DNA of 64,000 bases from positions 2,914,001 to 2,978,000 of the forward strand of contig NZ_LT670819.1 of assembly GCF_900129855.1 (NCBI RefSeq), read 5' to 3'. The position numbers were made by a program, and so were the translations under genes. The stretch is from Streptomyces sp. 3214.6. Lineage in GTDB: Bacteria > Actinomycetota > Actinomycetes > Streptomycetales > Streptomycetaceae. The notes beneath the pieces were generated by a model. That model was not told where the DNA came from. It saw only the letters and a list, made by a program, of their open reading frames with translations, and did no database searches. Below are positions 61,252-64,000 of this stretch, piece after piece (position 1 is the first letter of the stretch; the number at the start of each line of letters is the position of its first letter).

Positions 61252-63457
61252 CCGGCCGCGGCTCCTTCTCCAGTGCCTCCACTACCTCCGCGAGCCTCTC
61301 ATGGGCCGCGCGGCACTCGGGCGGTTCGATGCTGATCCGCGGCAGCCTCTTGTCGAGCCCGCGGGGCAGCCACCAGTTGGCGCCGCCGAGCAGGTGCATG
61401 AGGGCGGGCACGAGCAGCGTCCGCAGGACGAAGGCGTCGAGGGCGACGGCGGCGGCGAGCGCGATGCCGAACATGGCGATCACCCGGTCGCCGCTGAGGA
61501 CGAAGGCGAGGAAGACCGAGATCATGATGACCGCGGCGGAGTTGATCACCCGGCTGGTCTCGGCGAGGCCCACGCGGACGGCGCGCCGGTTGTCGCCGGT
61601 CTCCAGCCACTCCTCGTACATCCGGCTGACCAGGAAGACCTGGTAGTCCATGGAGAGGCCGAAGAGGACCGAGACCATGATGACCGGGAGGAAGGGCTCG
61701 ATCGGTCCCGCGCGGCCGAGACCCAGCAGTTCGCTCCCCCAGCCCCACTGGAACACGGCCACGACGATCCCGAAGGCGGCGGCGACGGCGGCGACGTTCA
61801 TCGCGGCGGCCTTCAGCGGGATGCCGACGGACCGGAACGCCAGCAGAAGCAGCAGACAGCCCAGGCCTATGACGACGCCCACGAACAGCGGCAGTTTGCC
61901 GACGATGACGTCGGCGAAGTCGTCGTAGCCCGCCGTCACGCCCCCCACCTGTACGTCGAGGGAGGTGTCGGCCTCGGCCCGGGGCAGCACCTCGGTGCGC
62001 AGCCGGTCGACGAGCTCGCTGGTGTGCTGCGACTGCGGGGAGGACTCCGGTACGACGGTGAGGTAGGCGGTGTGTCCGCCCGAGTCGTAGGTCACCGACG
62101 TCACCGACGCGACGCCTTCGGTGCTGCGCAGGGCGGCGTCGAGGTTGTCCAGGGCGAGCCGGTCCTCGGCGCCGTCGACGCGGGTCACCAGGGTCAGCGG
62201 GCCGTTGACGCCCGCCCCGAAGCCGTCCGCGAGGAGGTCGTAGGCCTGGCGGGTGGTGGCCGACTTCGGGGCGTTGCCCTGGTCGGAGGTGCCCAGGCGG
62301 AGGGCGAAGGTGGGCAGGGCGAGGACGGCGATGACGACGAGGGCGAGCGCGCCGAGCAGTTCGGGGTGGCGCTCCACGAACGCCGACCAGCGGGCGGCGA
62401 GGCCGGTCGGCAGCTCCGGTTGCGGCCCGTGCTCGGCGAGTCGGCGACGTTCGCGGCGGCTGAGGGCGCGCATGCCGATCCAGGACAGCAGGGAGGGCAG
62501 CAGCGTCACGGAGGCGGCGACGGTGAGCACGACGGTGAGGGAGGCGGCGATCGCCACGCCGTTGAGGAAGTTCAGCCGCAGGATCAGCATGCCGAGCAGG
62601 GCGATGCACACGGTGGCGCCCGCGAAGACGACGGCGCGCCCGGTCGTCGTCACGGCGTTGACGGCGGCCTCGGCGACCGTGAGCCCCCGCTTCAGCCCGC
62701 GCCGGTGCCGGGTCACGATGAACAGCGCGTAGTCGATGCCGACGCCGAGCCCGATGAGCATGGCGAGCATGGGCGCGAAGTCGGCGACGGTCATGGCGTG
62801 TCCGAGGAGCACGATCCCGGCGTACGCGGTGCCGACGCCGACCAGGGCGGTGGCGATGGGCAGCAGCGAGGCGGCGAGCGAGCCGAAGGCCAGGAAGAGC
62901 ACAGCCGCGGCGACGACCACGCCGACGATCTCGGCGAGATGCCCGCCGGCGGACTCGGTCAGCGCGATCGCGCTGCCGCCCAGCTCGACCTGGAGCCCGT
63001 CGCCCGCGGCAGCCCTGGCGGTGTCGACGACGGCCTGCGCCTCGCCGCGGTCGATGTTCTCGGCGCGGTCCTCGAAGACGACGGTGGCGTACGCCGTGTG
63101 GCCGTCCTTGCTGATCTGTGCCCGGCCCTGGTCGTCGTAGGGGCCGGCGACGGAGGCCACGCCGGGCAGGTCGGCGATCTTCTCCAGCGTGCGGGTCATG
63201 CTCTGCTCGACATCGGCGGCGCGAACGGTGCCCGAGGCGGTGTGCCAGACGACGGTGTCGCTGTCCCCGCCGAGCTCCGGGAAGCCCTCCGTGAGCAGCT
63301 GGGTGGCGCGGCCGGACTCGGTGCCGGGGACCTCGTAGTCGTTGGAGTAGGCGGAGCCGGTGACGACGGCGGCGGCGGCCGTGCCGCCGAGGACGAGGAG
63401 CCAGAGCAGGAACGTGACGAGGCGGTTGCGTACACACCAACGTGCAAGGGCTGCCAC
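61229..63457 (-). CDS. MMPL/RND-family transporter
   Basis: A 742-residue membrane protein with two repeated halves, each with one helix, a large external loop and five further helices. LIGLGVGIDYALFIVTRHRR in the first half and SVLFGLSMDYQVFLVSRMYE in the second carry the Asp-Tyr pairs that relay protons in MmpL proteins. Such transporters export lipids or lipidated metabolites. The GTG at 63457 was chosen for GGGAG eight bases upstream; the longer frame lacks coding character. The acetyltransferase gene overlaps its end. Confidence 0.92.
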   Translation of the reverse strand: MAALARWCVRNRLVTFLLWLLVLGGTAAAAVVTGSAYSNDYEVPGTESGRATQLLTEGFPELGGDSDTVVWHTASGTVRAADVEQSMTRTLEKIADLPGVASVAGPYDDQGRAQISKDGHTAYATVVFEDRAENIDRGEAQAVVDTARAAAGDGLQVELGGSAIALTESAGGHLAEIVGVVVAAAVLFLAFGSLAASLLPIATALVGVGTAYAGIVLLGHAMTVADFAPMLAMLIGLGVGIDYALFIVTRHRRGLKRGLTVAEAAVNAVTTTGRAVVFAGATVCIALLGMLILRLNFLNGVAIAASLTVVLTVAASVTLLPSLLSWIGMRALSRRERRRLAEHGPQPELPTGLAARWSAFVERHPELLGALALVVIAVLALPTFALRLGTSDQGNAPKSATTRQAYDLLADGFGAGVNGPLTLVTRVDGAEDRLALDNLDAALRSTEGVASVTSVTYDSGGHTAYLTVVPESSPQSQHTSELVDRLRTEVLPRAEADTSLDVQVGGVTAGYDDFADVIVGKLPLFVGVVIGLGCLLLLLAFRSVGIPLKAAAMNVAAVAAAFGIVVAVFQWGWGSELLGLGRAGPIEPFLPVIMVSVLFGLSMDYQVFLVSRMYEEWLETGDNRRAVRVGLAETSRVINSAAVIMISVFLAFVLSGDRVIAMFGIALAAAVALDAFVLRTLLVPALMHLLGGANWWLPRGLDKRLPRISIEPPECRAAHERLAEVVEALEKEPRPDVRDIAG

Positions 63458-63704
63458 CGACGCGCTCCCGGGGGGTGAATTGTGGATCTTTGACCGGGAA
63501 CAGTCGTGAACAGTCGTGCTTGACCTGAACAGCCCGCAAAGAACGTATGAGCAATACGAGGACACTCTCGCAGGCGCCGAAGATCGTTTGACGCGTCAGC
63601 GGGTCGTTTCACCGGAGTGGGAGGCAGATCACAGGACAATAACGGCGGTGTTGTCAGGGCACGTCGGACACGTGTCACCGTCGGGCGGTCCGGTGCCGGG
63701 CGGG
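63458..63704. other. Intergenic region without a supported gene
   Basis: About 250 bases between the MMPL start and the stop of the last gene on the same strand. It must contain the MMPL promoter. I see no convincing operator, repeat or hairpin. Confidence 0.4.
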
Positions 63705-64000
63705 TCAGTCCGACTGGTCGCCGAACGCCATCACCATCACCCCGACGATCAGCAGCCACAGGGCGCGCCGGGTACGGCCGCGGGAGCCCAGGAGGGCGGC
63801 GAGGGCGCAGACGGCGGCGCCGAGGGCGTAGGACGTCGGGACGAGGGCCGGGGCGGAGCCGGTGAGGCGCAGGAGGGACGCGGCGAGACCGGCGAGGGTG
63901 AGCAGCGCTCCGGCGCCGGTCGCCGTCCAGCGGGCCCGGCGGGCGTCCTCGCTGCCGAACTCCTCGTCCGGGTCCTCTATGTCGCTGTGGGGTTCGGAGT
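63705..64000 (-). CDS. Small membrane protein, 5' end outside the window
   Basis: The last 98 residues of a protein whose start lies beyond the right edge. The visible part begins acidic (SEPHSDIEDPDEEFGSEDA) and then has three hydrophobic segments around LLTLAGLAASLLRL, SYALGAAVCALAALLG and ALWLLIVGVMVMAFG before ending in DQSD. No domain is recognised. It is called from the stop codon TGA (plus-strand TCA at 63705) and the continuous reading frame. Confidence 0.6.
   Translation of the reverse strand, partial: SEPHSDIEDPDEEFGSEDARRARWTATGAGALLTLAGLAASLLRLTGSAPALVPTSYALGAAVCALAALLGSRGRTRRALWLLIVGVMVMAFGDQSD

Overview
The window is chromosomal DNA from a Streptomyces or very close relative. 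GC content is high, third codon positions are almost always G or C, GTG and TTG starts are frequent, and tandem conservons (cvn) and an AccB/AccE acyl-CoA carboxylase pair are present. The gene order (ndgR, gltX, two cvn clusters, accB-accE, cimA, ilvE, leuB, pruA/putB, serA, ilvC, ilvN, ilvB, cdgD) matches, as far as I recall, the core region around SCO5552-SCO5505 of Streptomyces coelicolor. The strain cannot be named from sequence alone. I see no prophage, plasmid, insertion sequence or CRISPR array.

Layout. 1-2.2 kb: IclR regulator NdgR with a palindromic operator, a DUF4188 protein and a MerR regulator. 2.2-6.3 kb: a five-gene tRNA cluster (three Glu, two Gln, all on the minus strand), a HAD phosphatase, an orphan RelE/ParE-like protein, gltX and a fumarylacetoacetate-hydrolase-family gene. 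6.4-17.9 kb: a small repeat-containing protein, then two tandem conservons, each coding a membrane histidine-kinase-like CvnA, a roadblock protein CvnB, a DUF742 protein CvnC and a small GTPase CvnD. 18-27 kb: accE-accB, a YceI protein, a phage-lysin-like amidase, a STAND/TPR protein, a GNAT acetyltransferase, a secreted trypsin and a TPM-like membrane protein. 27-36 kb: branched-chain amino acid genes cimA, ilvE and leuB, then proline catabolism (P5C dehydrogenase, proline dehydrogenase and a divergent PucR-type activator). 36.5-43.6 kb: a peptide/nickel-type ABC transporter operon preceded by a 13-bp tandem repeat and a Zur-like box, then a TetR/MFS efflux pair. 43.7-49.3 kb: serA and ilvBNC with a leader-peptide attenuator. 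49.3-64 kb: a GGDEF/EAL protein (CdgD-like), redox enzymes, a LuxR-type ATPase regulator, small conserved proteins, an MMPL transporter overlapping a GNAT gene, and a truncated membrane protein at the right edge.

How the parts connect. The dominant metabolic theme is branched-chain amino acid synthesis: cimA supplies 2-oxobutyrate for isoleucine, ilvBNC the common steps, ilvE the final transamination, and leuB the leucine branch. NdgR at the left edge is a leucine/amino-acid regulator of the AreB type. Two attenuators (in front of ilvB and, more tentatively, cimA) and a 22-bp motif shared by the ilvE and leuB upstream regions suggest layered control. The two conservons have near-identical B and D subunits but different sensor kinases, so they could share one output. 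The cdgD upstream region carries two BldD-like boxes, which would link c-di-GMP synthesis to its own effector.

The clearest candidates for something not yet described are the metallophore- or peptide-type ABC operon with a fused permease and Zur-like box, the ilvE/leuB motif, the disordered repeat tails of the CvnA proteins, and the 62-residue protein with a duplicated NP-x-R-T motif.
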